Positions 8,813 through 16,543 of a DNA stretch of 40,879 nt are shown here, in pieces. A program made the position numbers and the translations under genes. The notes under the pieces are model-generated. The model worked only from the letters and a program-made list of their open reading frames with translations. It ran no database searches and was not told where the DNA came from. The stretch is from an uncultured Alphaproteobacteria bacterium (GTDB lineage: Bacteria > Pseudomonadota > Alphaproteobacteria > Caulobacterales > Hyphomonadaceae): the NCBI GenBank assembly GCA_903831255.1, contig CAIKWZ010000035.1, positions 1 through 40,879 on the forward strand. The letters are read 5' to 3'. Position 1 is the stretch's first letter. The number at the start of each line of letters is the position of its first letter.

Positions 8813-8822
8813 TCCGCGCGCA

Positions 8823-9578
8823 ATGGAGGCGAGGGCGGCCCCGCTGACGGCGGAGGATCAGGCCTTTGTCAGATCTCTGCTCATTTTCGAAGACGAGACC
8901 CTGCTCGCCTTCAACAAGCCCGGCGGCCTGCCGGTTCAGACCCGCAATCCCGACGATCGGACGCTGGACATGCTGTTGCGGGCCTTCGAGCGGTCCAATG
9001 GCCGCCGTCCCCGGCTGGTGCACCGTCTGGATGCGCAGACCTCAGGGGTCATCCTCGCGGCGCGGACCCAGCCGGCTGCGGCGGCGCTCAGCGAGGCGTT
9101 CGCCGGCCGCAGCGTCTCCAAGACTTATCTGTGTCTGGCGAGCGGACCGGATCTGACCACGGACGAGGGAGAGATCGACATCCCGCTCGCGCGCTATCGC
9201 CTGCGGCCTGAGCTGGAGCTCATGCGCGCCGCCCGGCCGGGGGATGAAGACGTCAAAACCGCAAGAACCTCATGGCGGCGTCTCGCCTCGAAGGGACGAT
9301 TTCATCTCCTGTCTGTCCGCCCGCAGACCGGTCGCATGCACCAGATCCGCGTTCATCTCTCCCTGATCGGCTATCCCATCGCGGGAGACCCCTATTATGG
9401 CGGGACGAGCGGGATCGGGAATGAGGCGTTCGAACGTCTCATGCTGCACGCTTATCGCCTGTCGGCCCCCCATCCTTCCGGGGGGCGTTTCGGTGTTCAC
9501 GCGGATCCGCCGGCGGATTTTTCCGCCGCGCTCGCGCGTGCCGGCCTTCAGCTGGCGTCCGAGGTCGAGGGGCGCTAA
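8823..9578 (+). CDS. RluA-family RNA pseudouridine synthase (no S4 domain)
   Basis: A 251-residue enzyme that isomerises uridine to pseudouridine in RNA; the target is not deducible. NKPGGLPVQT (about residues 31-40) and the catalytic HRLDAQTSG with Asp70 are RluA-family motifs, as is RPQTGRMHQIRVHLSLIGYPIAGD towards the C-terminus. There is no N-terminal S4 domain, unlike the rluC gene downstream. The frame is open back to ATG 8739, which would add 28 residues, but those codons lie in the decayed rarA tail read in another frame, so ATG 8823 is preferred. A weak AAAGG before 8739 means the longer form cannot be excluded. crcB follows after 12 bp. Confidence 0.88.
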   Translation: MEARAAPLTAEDQAFVRSLLIFEDETLLAFNKPGGLPVQTRNPDDRTLDMLLRAFERSNGRRPRLVHRLDAQTSGVILAARTQPAAAALSEAFAGRSVSKTYLCLASGPDLTTDEGEIDIPLARYRLRPELELMRAARPGDEDVKTARTSWRRLASKGRFHLLSVRPQTGRMHQIRVHLSLIGYPIAGDPYYGGTSGIGNEAFERLMLHAYRLSAPHPSGGRFGVHADPPADFSAALARAGLQLASEVEGR

Positions 9579-9590
9579 GAGAGCCGGGTC

Positions 9591-9968
9591 ATGTTCAATG
9601 TTTTCCTTGTCGCCGCCGGCGGCGCCGCCGGCGCAACCTCCCGCTATCTCCTCACTCTGGTGATGGGGACCCGAGCCGACGGCTGGCCCTGGCCGGTCTT
9701 CCTGATCAATGTGGCGGGGAGCTTTCTGATCGGTCTTCTGACCGGCTGGCTGACCACCCGCGAGGCGGGCGGCGAGGTCTGGAGGCTCCTTCTGGGAACC
9801 GGATTTCTCGGCGGGTTCACCACCTTTTCGGCGTATTCGGCTGATACTTTGCGGATGATGGAACGCGGAGAGACGGCCTCCGCCGCGGGCTATGCGCTGG
9901 GGTCCGTGCTCGCCGGGCTTCTAGCGGTCTGGCTGGGCGTTTCGATCGCACGCAGGATGGTGTCATGA
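9591..9968 (+). CDS. crcB: Fluoride exporter CrcB/Fluc
   Basis: A 125-residue small membrane protein of the Fluc family, which forms dual-topology dimers that export fluoride from the cytoplasm. Four hydrophobic segments are visible. The family motifs are GGAAGATSRY near the N-terminus, FLINVAGSFLIGLL in segment 2 and GFLGGFTTFSAYS in segment 3, the last containing the Na+-site/Phe-box region. Length is typical (about 125). It overlaps rluC by 4 bp (ATGA). No fluoride riboswitch can be fitted into the 12-bp upstream gap. The crcB-rluC pairing is conserved in many alphaproteobacteria. Confidence 0.95.
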   Translation: MFNVFLVAAGGAAGATSRYLLTLVMGTRADGWPWPVFLINVAGSFLIGLLTGWLTTREAGGEVWRLLLGTGFLGGFTTFSAYSADTLRMMERGETASAAGYALGSVLAGLLAVWLGVSIARRMVS

Positions 9969-10987
9969 GCTGGAATGTAGGTCAGGTCGTCACCCTGTCC
10001 GTGGACGAGGATGAGAACGACACGCGCCTCGATCGCTGGCTTCGCCGGAAGTTTCACGGTCTGACCCAGGGGCAGATCGAGAAGTCGCTGCGCCGGGGCG
10101 AGATCCGGGTTGATGGCGCGCGGGCGCGCTCCAGCACGCGCCTTCGCAGCGGGCAGAGCGTACGCATTCCTCCCATGGGCTCGGCCGACGATGAGACCCG
10201 CTCGGCGCCGGCTCCGGCCCGCGTGCGGACCTCCGATGCGGACATGATGAGATCCCTTGTCATCTACGAGGATGAGGAGGTGATCGCCCTCAACAAGCCT
10301 CAGGGGCTGGCCGTTCAGGGCGGAACCGGCACCTCCCGCCACATCGACGCCCTCTCGCGGGCCCTCGTCGCCGATACGGCGGAGAAGCCGCGTCTCGTCC
10401 ATCGTCTCGATCGCGATACGACCGGAGTTCTCGTGCTGGCGCGAACGGTCGGCGCGGCCAACCGCCTCGGGGCGCTCTTCCGCAGCCGTGATCTCGAGAA
10501 GATCTACTGGGCGGTCACGGTCGGCGCGCCGCATCCGCAGGACGGCGAGATCCGCGGCTGGATGATCAAGTCGTCCGGGCCCGGCGAAGATCGCGAGAAG
10601 ATGCGTCCGGCCGAGCAGGCCGAGAAGGGATCTGTTCACGCGATCACCCAGTACACGACCGTCTCCAACGCCGGTCAGAGAGCCGCCTGGGTCGCCCTCA
10701 AGCCTGAGACCGGGCGCACCCATCAGCTGCGCTATCACATGGCGGGTCTTGGCTGCGCCATCGTCGGCGATCGCAAGTATGTCTGCGACCGCGCCACCCC
10801 GTCGGGCTTGTCCGAAGGGCTCCATCTTCACGCACGGGGGCTGCGTCTTCCTCGTCGCAACGGGCCGCCTGCAGAGATCATCGCCGACCTGCCGGATCAT
10901 ATGGCGGCGACCTTCTCCGTCCTCGGCTTCGACGCCTCCCAGGCCGCCGATCCCTTCTTCAGCCTCAAGAAAATCAGGCGGCGATGA
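9965..10987 (+). CDS. rluC: Ribosomal large subunit pseudouridine synthase, RluC/RluD type with S4 domain
   Basis: A 340-residue enzyme, probably modifying uridines in 23S rRNA. An S4 RNA-binding domain occupies about residues 18-70 (RLDRWLRRKF, GQIEKSLRRGEIRVDG). The catalytic domain carries NKPQGLAVQGG and HRLDRDTTGVLVLART with catalytic Asp149, and KPETGRTHQLRYHMA later. Length is slightly above E. coli RluC (319). It overlaps crcB and the following HAD gene by 4 bp each, which indicates tight translational coupling. RluC is favoured over RluD from length and context. Confidence 0.92.
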   Translation: MSWNVGQVVTLSVDEDENDTRLDRWLRRKFHGLTQGQIEKSLRRGEIRVDGARARSSTRLRSGQSVRIPPMGSADDETRSAPAPARVRTSDADMMRSLVIYEDEEVIALNKPQGLAVQGGTGTSRHIDALSRALVADTAEKPRLVHRLDRDTTGVLVLARTVGAANRLGALFRSRDLEKIYWAVTVGAPHPQDGEIRGWMIKSSGPGEDREKMRPAEQAEKGSVHAITQYTTVSNAGQRAAWVALKPETGRTHQLRYHMAGLGCAIVGDRKYVCDRATPSGLSEGLHLHARGLRLPRRNGPPAEIIADLPDHMAATFSVLGFDASQAADPFFSLKKIRRR

Positions 10988-11661
10988 CCGGCGCGCTGGC
11001 CGTCTTTGACGTAGATGGAACCCTGATCGACAGCCGCGAGCGGATCGGGCGGGCGATGAGTTTCGCCTATCGCAAAGCCGGCCTCCCCGATCCGGGTTTC
11101 GAGCGGACCCGCACCGTGGTGGGGCTGGCGCTTCGTGAAGCCTTCATCGCTCTGGAGCCCGCGGCCTCGCCCGCTCTCATCTCCGAACTTGAGGCGGGCT
11201 ATGTCGAGGCGTTCCTCGCCCTGCAGGATGACGCGTCGTCCGCCGAGGCGCCTTATGAGGGGGCCTTCGAGTGTCTCGAGGCGTTGGCAGGGGCGGGCTG
11301 GCGGCTGGCGATCGCAACCGGCAAGACCCGTCGCGGCCTTGATCGCCTGTTCGCCGCCCACGACATCCGCGGCCTTTTCGACGCCTGTGTCTGCGCGGAT
11401 GACGGACCGGGCAAGCCGCATCCCTTCATGATCGAGGAAAGTCTCCGGGCGGCGGGCGCACGCGCCGGCCGGGCGGTGATGATCGGCGATGCGGTCCACG
11501 ACATGCGTATGGCGGGCGCAGCCGGCGTGCGCGCCATAGGCGTCTCATGGGGGTTTGGTCGCCCTGAGGAGATACTTGAGGCGGGCGCGCACGAAGTTCA
11601 TGACGGTTTTGACAGTCTGCGCGCATCCCTCGCGCGCTTCGCCCGGGAGAGTGCGCCATGA
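10984..11661 (+). CDS. HAD-superfamily hydrolase, phosphoglycolate phosphatase-like
   Basis: A 225-residue cytoplasmic phosphatase. HAD motif I is VFDVDGTLIDS with nucleophile Asp9 and general acid Asp11. Motif II is LAIATGKTRRG, and motifs III/IV are KPHPFMI and MIGDAVHDMRMAGAAG. An all-alpha C1 cap lies between motifs I and II, as in Gph. The substrate is not shown by the sequence. The gene overlaps both rluC and the ATP12 gene by 4 bp, and this rluC-HAD-ATP12 order recurs in alphaproteobacteria. It could equally be another small-molecule phosphatase. Confidence 0.9.
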   Translation: MTGALAVFDVDGTLIDSRERIGRAMSFAYRKAGLPDPGFERTRTVVGLALREAFIALEPAASPALISELEAGYVEAFLALQDDASSAEAPYEGAFECLEALAGAGWRLAIATGKTRRGLDRLFAAHDIRGLFDACVCADDGPGKPHPFMIEESLRAAGARAGRAVMIGDAVHDMRMAGAAGVRAIGVSWGFGRPEEILEAGAHEVHDGFDSLRASLARFARESAP

Positions 11662-12389
11662 AAGGCGTCAAGGGAGAGATCGACCAGAGGCCGCGACGCT
11701 TTTACAGGCAGGCGTCGGCCGAGCAGACGACAGACGGCTGGGCGGTTCGTCTGGACGGCCGGACGATCCTGACCCCGCTGCGACGTGAGCTGATCGCGCC
11801 CTGTGGCGATCTCGCCCGGGCGATCGCCGATGAATGGGACCGTCAGGAGGAGAGGATTGATCTTCAGTCCATGTTCGCCACCCGAATGGCCAATGTGGCG
11901 ATCGACCGCACGCCGGAGACCCGCGAGGAGCTTGCCGCAGAAGCGTCCCGCTACGCCGAGACGGATCTGCTCTGTCACCTTGCGGACGCGCCGGTCGAAC
12001 TTCGCGCGCGCCAGGACGCGGCCTTCACGCCGTTGCGCGAGTGGGCCGGGGCGGCGCTGGGCGTGCATCTGACGCCCGTGGTGGGGCTGATGCCCGGAAA
12101 TCAGCCCGCCGCATCGATCGCGGCGGCGCGGGATCATGCGCTGAGCCTGGAGGACTTTCGTCTGACCGGCCTTGTCTACGCCATCGGCCTGTTCGGATCC
12201 GCGATCCTCGGACTGGCTCTGGAACGCGGGCGACTGCGCGCCCTCGAGGCTCATGACATGTCCTGGATCGATGAGGCCTTTCAGGCCTCTCTCTGGGGCG
12301 AGGATGAGCTCAGCCGTCTTCGCCGGGAGCGCGCCAGAGACGAGGCGGCCGCCCTTGATGTGTGGTTCGCGGCCCTGAGCTCAGGGTGA
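11658..12389 (+). CDS. ATP12-family F1-ATPase assembly chaperone
   Basis: A 243-residue protein of the ATP12 family, which in mitochondria binds the F1 alpha subunit before assembly of the alpha3beta3 hexamer. Family features are RFYRQASAEQTTDGWAVRLDGR near the N-terminus, the AIADEWDRQEERID segment, and the C-terminal TGLVYAIGLFGSAILGLAL. Among bacteria this family is essentially alphaproteobacterial, which supports the taxonomic placement. It is the last gene of the 4-bp-overlap chain that starts at crcB and runs convergently into the phosphotransferase gene 4 bp away. Confidence 0.9.
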   Translation: MKGVKGEIDQRPRRFYRQASAEQTTDGWAVRLDGRTILTPLRRELIAPCGDLARAIADEWDRQEERIDLQSMFATRMANVAIDRTPETREELAAEASRYAETDLLCHLADAPVELRARQDAAFTPLREWAGAALGVHLTPVVGLMPGNQPAASIAAARDHALSLEDFRLTGLVYAIGLFGSAILGLALERGRLRALEAHDMSWIDEAFQASLWGEDELSRLRRERARDEAAALDVWFAALSSG

Positions 12390-12393
12390 GATC

Positions 12394-13482
12394 TCAGCCT
12401 TCGAGGCCGGCCCTCTGAGCGCAGGCGTAGGCGAACTTCGCCAGCGGGGCCACGCGCCCTTCGTTTTCCGCGGCCGCCGCATTCGACGCCGTGCCGTCGC
12501 GCACGCGTCCGACAATGCCCTGAATGATGCCCGCGAGACGAAAGGCGTTGTAGGCGAAGTAGTAGTCCATCTCCGGAAGACCCGTTCGTCCCGTGAGCTC
12601 GCAATAGCGGGCCACATAGGCTTCCTTCGTCGGGATGCCCCAGGCTTCCTTGTTTTCGATCTGGGCGAGGGAGGGACGATTGGGATCTGAGGAGGGCATC
12701 TCCCAGGACATCAGATGATAGGTGAAATCAGCCAGCGGATCTCCGAGCGTTGACAGCTCCCAGTCCAGGACGGCGATGACCCTGGGCTCCGTGGGGTGGA
12801 GGATCATGTTATCGATCCTGTAGTCCCCATGCACGATGGAGGTCCGCTCTCCAGGCGGGATATTCTTCGGAAGCCAGTCGATCAGCCGGTTCATCTCGGG
12901 GATCGAGACGGTCTCCGACATCTGGTACTGCTTGGTCCAGCGATGGATCTGGCGGGCGATATAGTCGCCCTCCTTGCCGAAGCCTTCGAGGCCGGCCGCC
13001 CTCCAGTCGATCATGTGCAGGCGGGCGAAGGTCGAGATCTTGGCGTCAAAAATGGCGCGCCGCGTATCGGGGTCGTAATCGGGCAGGGTGGCGTCCCACA
13101 GAATTCGCCCCTCAACCATGTCCATCACGTAGAACATGGTTCCGATCACCCCTTCGTCCTCGCACAGCCCATAGGGACGCGCGACCGGAAAACCGGTCGG
13201 ATAAAGGGCGCTGAGCACGCGGTATTCGCGGTCGACCGCGTGAGCGGACGGCAGAAGCTTTCCCGGAGGCTTGCGCCTCATCACATAGGCCTTTGCCGGG
13301 GTGATCAGCTTGTAGGTGGGATTGGACTGCCCGCCCTTGAACTGCCGAACCTCGAGGGGCCCCTGATAGCCCTCGACGTGCTCGTTCATCCACGCCGCCA
13401 GAGCCGCCTCATCGAAGCGATGGGCCTCCGAGACCTCCTTGGTCCCCGAGAAAATATGCGCCTCGTCCGCCACCGTGTTCAT
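12394..13482 (-). CDS. ACAD10/ACAD11-like aminoglycoside phosphotransferase-fold kinase
   Basis: A 362-residue protein of the APH/choline kinase fold. FKGGQSNPTYKL (nucleotide-binding loop, about residues 48-59), the Lys/Arg-rich YVMRRKPPGKLLPSAHAVDREYRV stretch, the catalytic IVHGDYRIDN with Asp220, and the metal-binding VLDWELSTLGDP with Asp240 match the kinase domain of mammalian ACAD10/11. That domain phosphorylates 4-hydroxyacyl-CoA intermediates, and bacterial homologs are linked to fatty-acid catabolism. It is not an antibiotic-resistance APH by sequence style. It lies 88 bp downstream of purD on the same strand. The substrate is inferred from the family only. Confidence 0.85.
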   Translation of the reverse strand: MNTVADEAHIFSGTKEVSEAHRFDEAALAAWMNEHVEGYQGPLEVRQFKGGQSNPTYKLITPAKAYVMRRKPPGKLLPSAHAVDREYRVLSALYPTGFPVARPYGLCEDEGVIGTMFYVMDMVEGRILWDATLPDYDPDTRRAIFDAKISTFARLHMIDWRAAGLEGFGKEGDYIARQIHRWTKQYQMSETVSIPEMNRLIDWLPKNIPPGERTSIVHGDYRIDNMILHPTEPRVIAVLDWELSTLGDPLADFTYHLMSWEMPSSDPNRPSLAQIENKEAWGIPTKEAYVARYCELTGRTGLPEMDYYFAYNAFRLAGIIQGIVGRVRDGTASNAAAAENEGRVAPLAKFAYACAQRAGLEG

Positions 13483-13570
13483 CTCCAGACCGGTTTCTCG
13501 CTCGCCCCGACCGTAAGGCTCCGGGCGGCGTCAGGAAAACACCTTCATTCGCCAAAGGTCGAGCCTTTTC

Positions 13571-14860
13571 TCAGCCCTCGCTCCGGGCCTCGCGCGCCAG
13601 GGCCCGCCATGCGATATCGCGTCGGCAGAATCCGTCCGCCCATCGGATCTTGTCAACGGCGCCGTAGGCGCGCTCGAGCGCCTGGCGCAGATCCTCTCCT
13701 CGGGCGGTGATCGCCAGCACCCGCCCCCCCTGCGCCGTGATCCGTCCGTCCCGTTCCTCTGTCCCGGCATGGAAGATCATCACCCCATCCCCGGCGCCGG
13801 CGTCCTCAAGGCCCTCGATGACCCCCCCCCGGCGCGGCGAGGCCGGATACCCGGCGGCCGCCAGGACGACGCAGACCGCCGGTTCCTCGAAGCGCTCAAG
13901 ACGCGCGCACCCCTCAAGGCCGCCGGTGGCGCACGCCAGCATCTGGGGTAGGGGATCGTCCCGTAGCCGGGCCATGATCACCTCGCATTCCGGGTCGCCG
14001 AACCGGCAATTATACTCAACGACCTTGGGCCCCTCCGGCCCGATCATCAGGCCGACGAACAGCACGCCGCGATAGGGACGACCCTCCGCCTTCATGCCCC
14101 GCACGGTCGGCAGGACGATCTCCTCCATGACCCGGTCCTGCATCGCCGCATCGAGGATGGGGGCTGGCGAATAGGCGCCCATACCGCCCGTATTAGGGCC
14201 GGTATCCCCCTCTCCCACGCGCTTATGGTCCTGAGCGCCTGCAAGGGGAACGGCGCTGGTTCCGTCGCAGAGGGCGAAGAAGCTGGCCTCCTCCCCTTCA
14301 AGAAAGGCCTCGACCACCACGCTCGCCGAGGCGGCGCCGAAGCGGCCGGCGAGCATCGCGTCGACCTCCGTGTCCGCCTCCGCGAGATCGGCCGCGATCA
14401 CCACTCCCTTGCCGGCCGCAAGGCCGTCCGCCTTGATGACGTAAGGGGCGGAAAGGGTCCTCAGGAAGGCTTTGGCCTCTTCAGGGTCCTCAAAGCGCCC
14501 GTAGGCCGCTGTGGGGATTGCGTGGCGCTTCATGAAGTCTTTCGAGAAGCCTTTTGAGCCCTCAAGCTCGGCGGCGAGCTTCGAGGGGCCGAACACGGGG
14601 ATGTCCAGCGCCCGCAGGCGGTCTGCGAGACCCGCCACAAGAGGAGCTTCCGGGCCGATGATCACCAGATGGGGACGCTCGCGCCGGGCAAGCGCGATCT
14701 GTCCCTCCAGATCCTCGGCTGCGACCGGCTCGCATCGGGCGAGGGCCTTTATGCCCGGATTTCCGGGGGCGCAGACGATCTCGGTGACGCGCCGGCTCTG
14801 GGAAAGGCGCCAGGCCAGCGCGTGTTCGCGCGCCCCGGAGCCGACAATGAGGAGTTTCAT
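13571..14860 (-). CDS. purD: Phosphoribosylamine-glycine ligase (GARS)
   Basis: The 429-residue cytoplasmic enzyme of purine biosynthesis that ligates glycine to 5-phosphoribosylamine with ATP. The N-terminus MKLLIVGSGAREHALAW, the IGPEAPLVAGLADRL segment, the ATP-grasp lysine segment PYVIKADGLAAGKGV, QDHKRVGEGDTGPNTGGMGAYSP and the metal-binding VVEYNCRFGDPECEVI are all diagnostic of PurD. Length is typical (420-430). It is divergent from xseA, with a 162-bp gap to the chosen xseA start. The C-terminal end shows nothing unusual. Confidence 0.97.
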   Translation of the reverse strand: MKLLIVGSGAREHALAWRLSQSRRVTEIVCAPGNPGIKALARCEPVAAEDLEGQIALARRERPHLVIIGPEAPLVAGLADRLRALDIPVFGPSKLAAELEGSKGFSKDFMKRHAIPTAAYGRFEDPEEAKAFLRTLSAPYVIKADGLAAGKGVVIAADLAEADTEVDAMLAGRFGAASASVVVEAFLEGEEASFFALCDGTSAVPLAGAQDHKRVGEGDTGPNTGGMGAYSPAPILDAAMQDRVMEEIVLPTVRGMKAEGRPYRGVLFVGLMIGPEGPKVVEYNCRFGDPECEVIMARLRDDPLPQMLACATGGLEGCARLERFEEPAVCVVLAAAGYPASPRRGGVIEGLEDAGAGDGVMIFHAGTEERDGRITAQGGRVLAITARGEDLRQALERAYGAVDKIRWADGFCRRDIAWRALAREARSEG

Positions 14861-15022
14861 GACGCGCCGATCCGCCCTGTCTGAGTTCCAGGGCTACATA
14901 GAGGCCCTGAAGGGCTCGCGACAAGCTCTCCTCTGCGGGCGGCAAATCAGGTAAGAGGCGGCCTCGGGACGGTTCCGGGCCCTTCTCCGGGGATGGGCGC
15001 ATCTGGCGTGAGGTCGAGGCCG

Positions 15023-16513
15023 ATGAGCGATGAGGATGAGGCGCGGATCCTGTCGGACCTCGCCGGACAGGCGCGAGGCGGCTCCCTTCCCGAGCTCTCC
15101 GTTTCGGAACTCTCCGGCGCCCTTAAGAAAACCATCGAGACCGCCTTTCCCTTCGTGCGCGTGCGCGGCGAACTCGGACGCGTCACCCTCGCCAAGTCCG
15201 GTCATCTGTATTTCGATCTCAAGGACGCCTCGGCCGCCATCAATGTCGTGATGTGGAAAGGCCAGGCGCAGCGCCTCCCCTTCCGTCCCGAGGAGGGACA
15301 GGAGGTGCTCGCGGAGGGTCGTCTGTCGACCTTTCCGGGACGCTCCAATTACCAGCTGATCTGCGACAGCCTGCGGCCCGCCGGGGCCGGCGCGCTGATG
15401 CAGTTGCTGGAGGAGCGTCGTCGTCGTCTGGCGGCCGAAGGACTGTTCGATGCGGCTCGCAAGAAGCCCATTCCTTATCTCCCGCAGGTGATCGGCGTCG
15501 TCACCTCTCCGACCGGGGCCGTGATCCGGGATATTCTTCATCGGGTCGCGGAGCGGTTTCCGGTCCGCGTGCTGATCTGGCCGGCCCTGGTGCAGGGCGA
15601 GAAGGCTTCCTTCGAGGTCGAAGCCGGCATCCGGGGGTTCAATGCGCTGTCGCCGGACGGTCCCATTCCCCGCCCCGACGTGCTTATCGTCGCGCGCGGC
15701 GGCGGATCGATCGAGGATCTCTGGCCCTTCAACGAGGAGCGCGTCGTCCGGGCGGCCGCCGAAAGTGTGATCCCCCTGATCTCGGCGGTCGGCCATGAGA
15801 CGGACACCACCCTGATCGATTATGCAGCCGATCGCCGGGCCCCGACGCCTACGGCGGCGGCGGAAATGGCGGTGCCGGTCCGCCTCGATCTTCTGGAGAC
15901 GATCGAGACAAGCGGTGCGCGTCTCTCCCGTCTCGTGCGCGGACAGCTGCGGACGCGCGCCCTCGAGTTATCCTCCCTCGCACGCCGCATGCCGAAACTG
16001 GACGCGGTTCTCAACGGCCCGCGCCAGAGGCTGGACATCGCCTCCCATCGCTTTCAGGGGGCGCTCGGGCGCGCCCTGGGACGCAAGCGCATTCAGTTTG
16101 AATCGCGTGCAGCGCGTCTTCAGCCGGCCGCGCTGCGGCGAGACGCTCTGAGACGTCGTCAGCTGATCGAGCGTCTGGCTCAGCGTCTCTCCCCGGCATT
16201 CGCGCGCGATTCGGCAGGGCGGTCCCGGCGTCTCGAGCAGGCCTCGCGCATGCTTGAGAGCCTGTCTTTCGAAGCCGCTCTCAGGCGCGGCTTTTCCCTT
16301 GTGACGCGCGCCGACGGCGCTCTTGTGCGATCCGCCTCCGACGTCGGACGGGGCGACAGGTTGCGCCTTCGGTTCGCCGATGGCGAGGCCCAGGCTGTCG
16401 GCGCAGGCCCCGACGGCGCCCCGGATGTGAACGAGACCGAGGTTGGGCCCTCGACGAAAGCCCGTTCGCGCAAGGGCGCCGGTCGAGTGCGGTCGCAGGG
16501 CGATCTGTTCTGA
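15023..16513 (+). CDS. xseA: Exodeoxyribonuclease VII large subunit
   Basis: A 496-residue catalytic subunit of the bidirectional single-strand exonuclease VII. The N-terminal OB-fold is seen in SVSELSGALKKTIE and GHLYFDLKD. The core carries IGVVTSPTGAVIRDI, VARGGGSIEDLWPFNEE and AVGHETDTTLIDYAADRRAPTPTAAAE, all XseA signatures, followed by a long charged coiled-coil region. ATG 15023 (MSDEDEAR) was chosen with a GAGG just upstream; ATG 14993 would add ten residues. The C-terminal tail after about residue 455 is low-complexity. The small subunit gene xseB is not in the window. Confidence 0.95.
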   Translation: MSDEDEARILSDLAGQARGGSLPELSVSELSGALKKTIETAFPFVRVRGELGRVTLAKSGHLYFDLKDASAAINVVMWKGQAQRLPFRPEEGQEVLAEGRLSTFPGRSNYQLICDSLRPAGAGALMQLLEERRRRLAAEGLFDAARKKPIPYLPQVIGVVTSPTGAVIRDILHRVAERFPVRVLIWPALVQGEKASFEVEAGIRGFNALSPDGPIPRPDVLIVARGGGSIEDLWPFNEERVVRAAAESVIPLISAVGHETDTTLIDYAADRRAPTPTAAAEMAVPVRLDLLETIETSGARLSRLVRGQLRTRALELSSLARRMPKLDAVLNGPRQRLDIASHRFQGALGRALGRKRIQFESRAARLQPAALRRDALRRRQLIERLAQRLSPAFARDSAGRSRRLEQASRMLESLSFEAALRRGFSLVTRADGALVRSASDVGRGDRLRLRFADGEAQAVGAGPDGAPDVNETEVGPSTKARSRKGAGRVRSQGDLF

Positions 16514-16532
16514 GGCGGGGATCAGCCCCGCC
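16514..16532 (+). terminator. Candidate bidirectional terminator between xseA and the ATP-grasp gene
   Basis: GGCGGGG (16514-16520), an ATCAG loop (16521-16525) and CCCCGCC (16526-16532) form a perfect 7-bp stem in the 30-bp gap between two convergent genes. No T-tract follows on either strand. The position suits termination of both transcripts, but the sequence alone is not decisive. Confidence 0.5.
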
Positions 16533-16543
16533 CGCGGTCGCCC

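Noticed and set aside
8739-8822. ATG 8739 as the start of the RluA-family synthase
   Set aside because: The extra 28 codons are the decayed rarA tail read in another frame; ATG 8823 gives the family-like N-terminus. The longer form is not excluded.
9579-9590. Fluoride riboswitch for crcB
   Set aside because: Only 12 bp separate crcB from the preceding gene, too little for the aptamer.
12394-13482. Aminoglycoside resistance gene
   Set aside because: The motifs match the ACAD10/11-type kinase of lipid catabolism; the APH fold alone does not indicate resistance.
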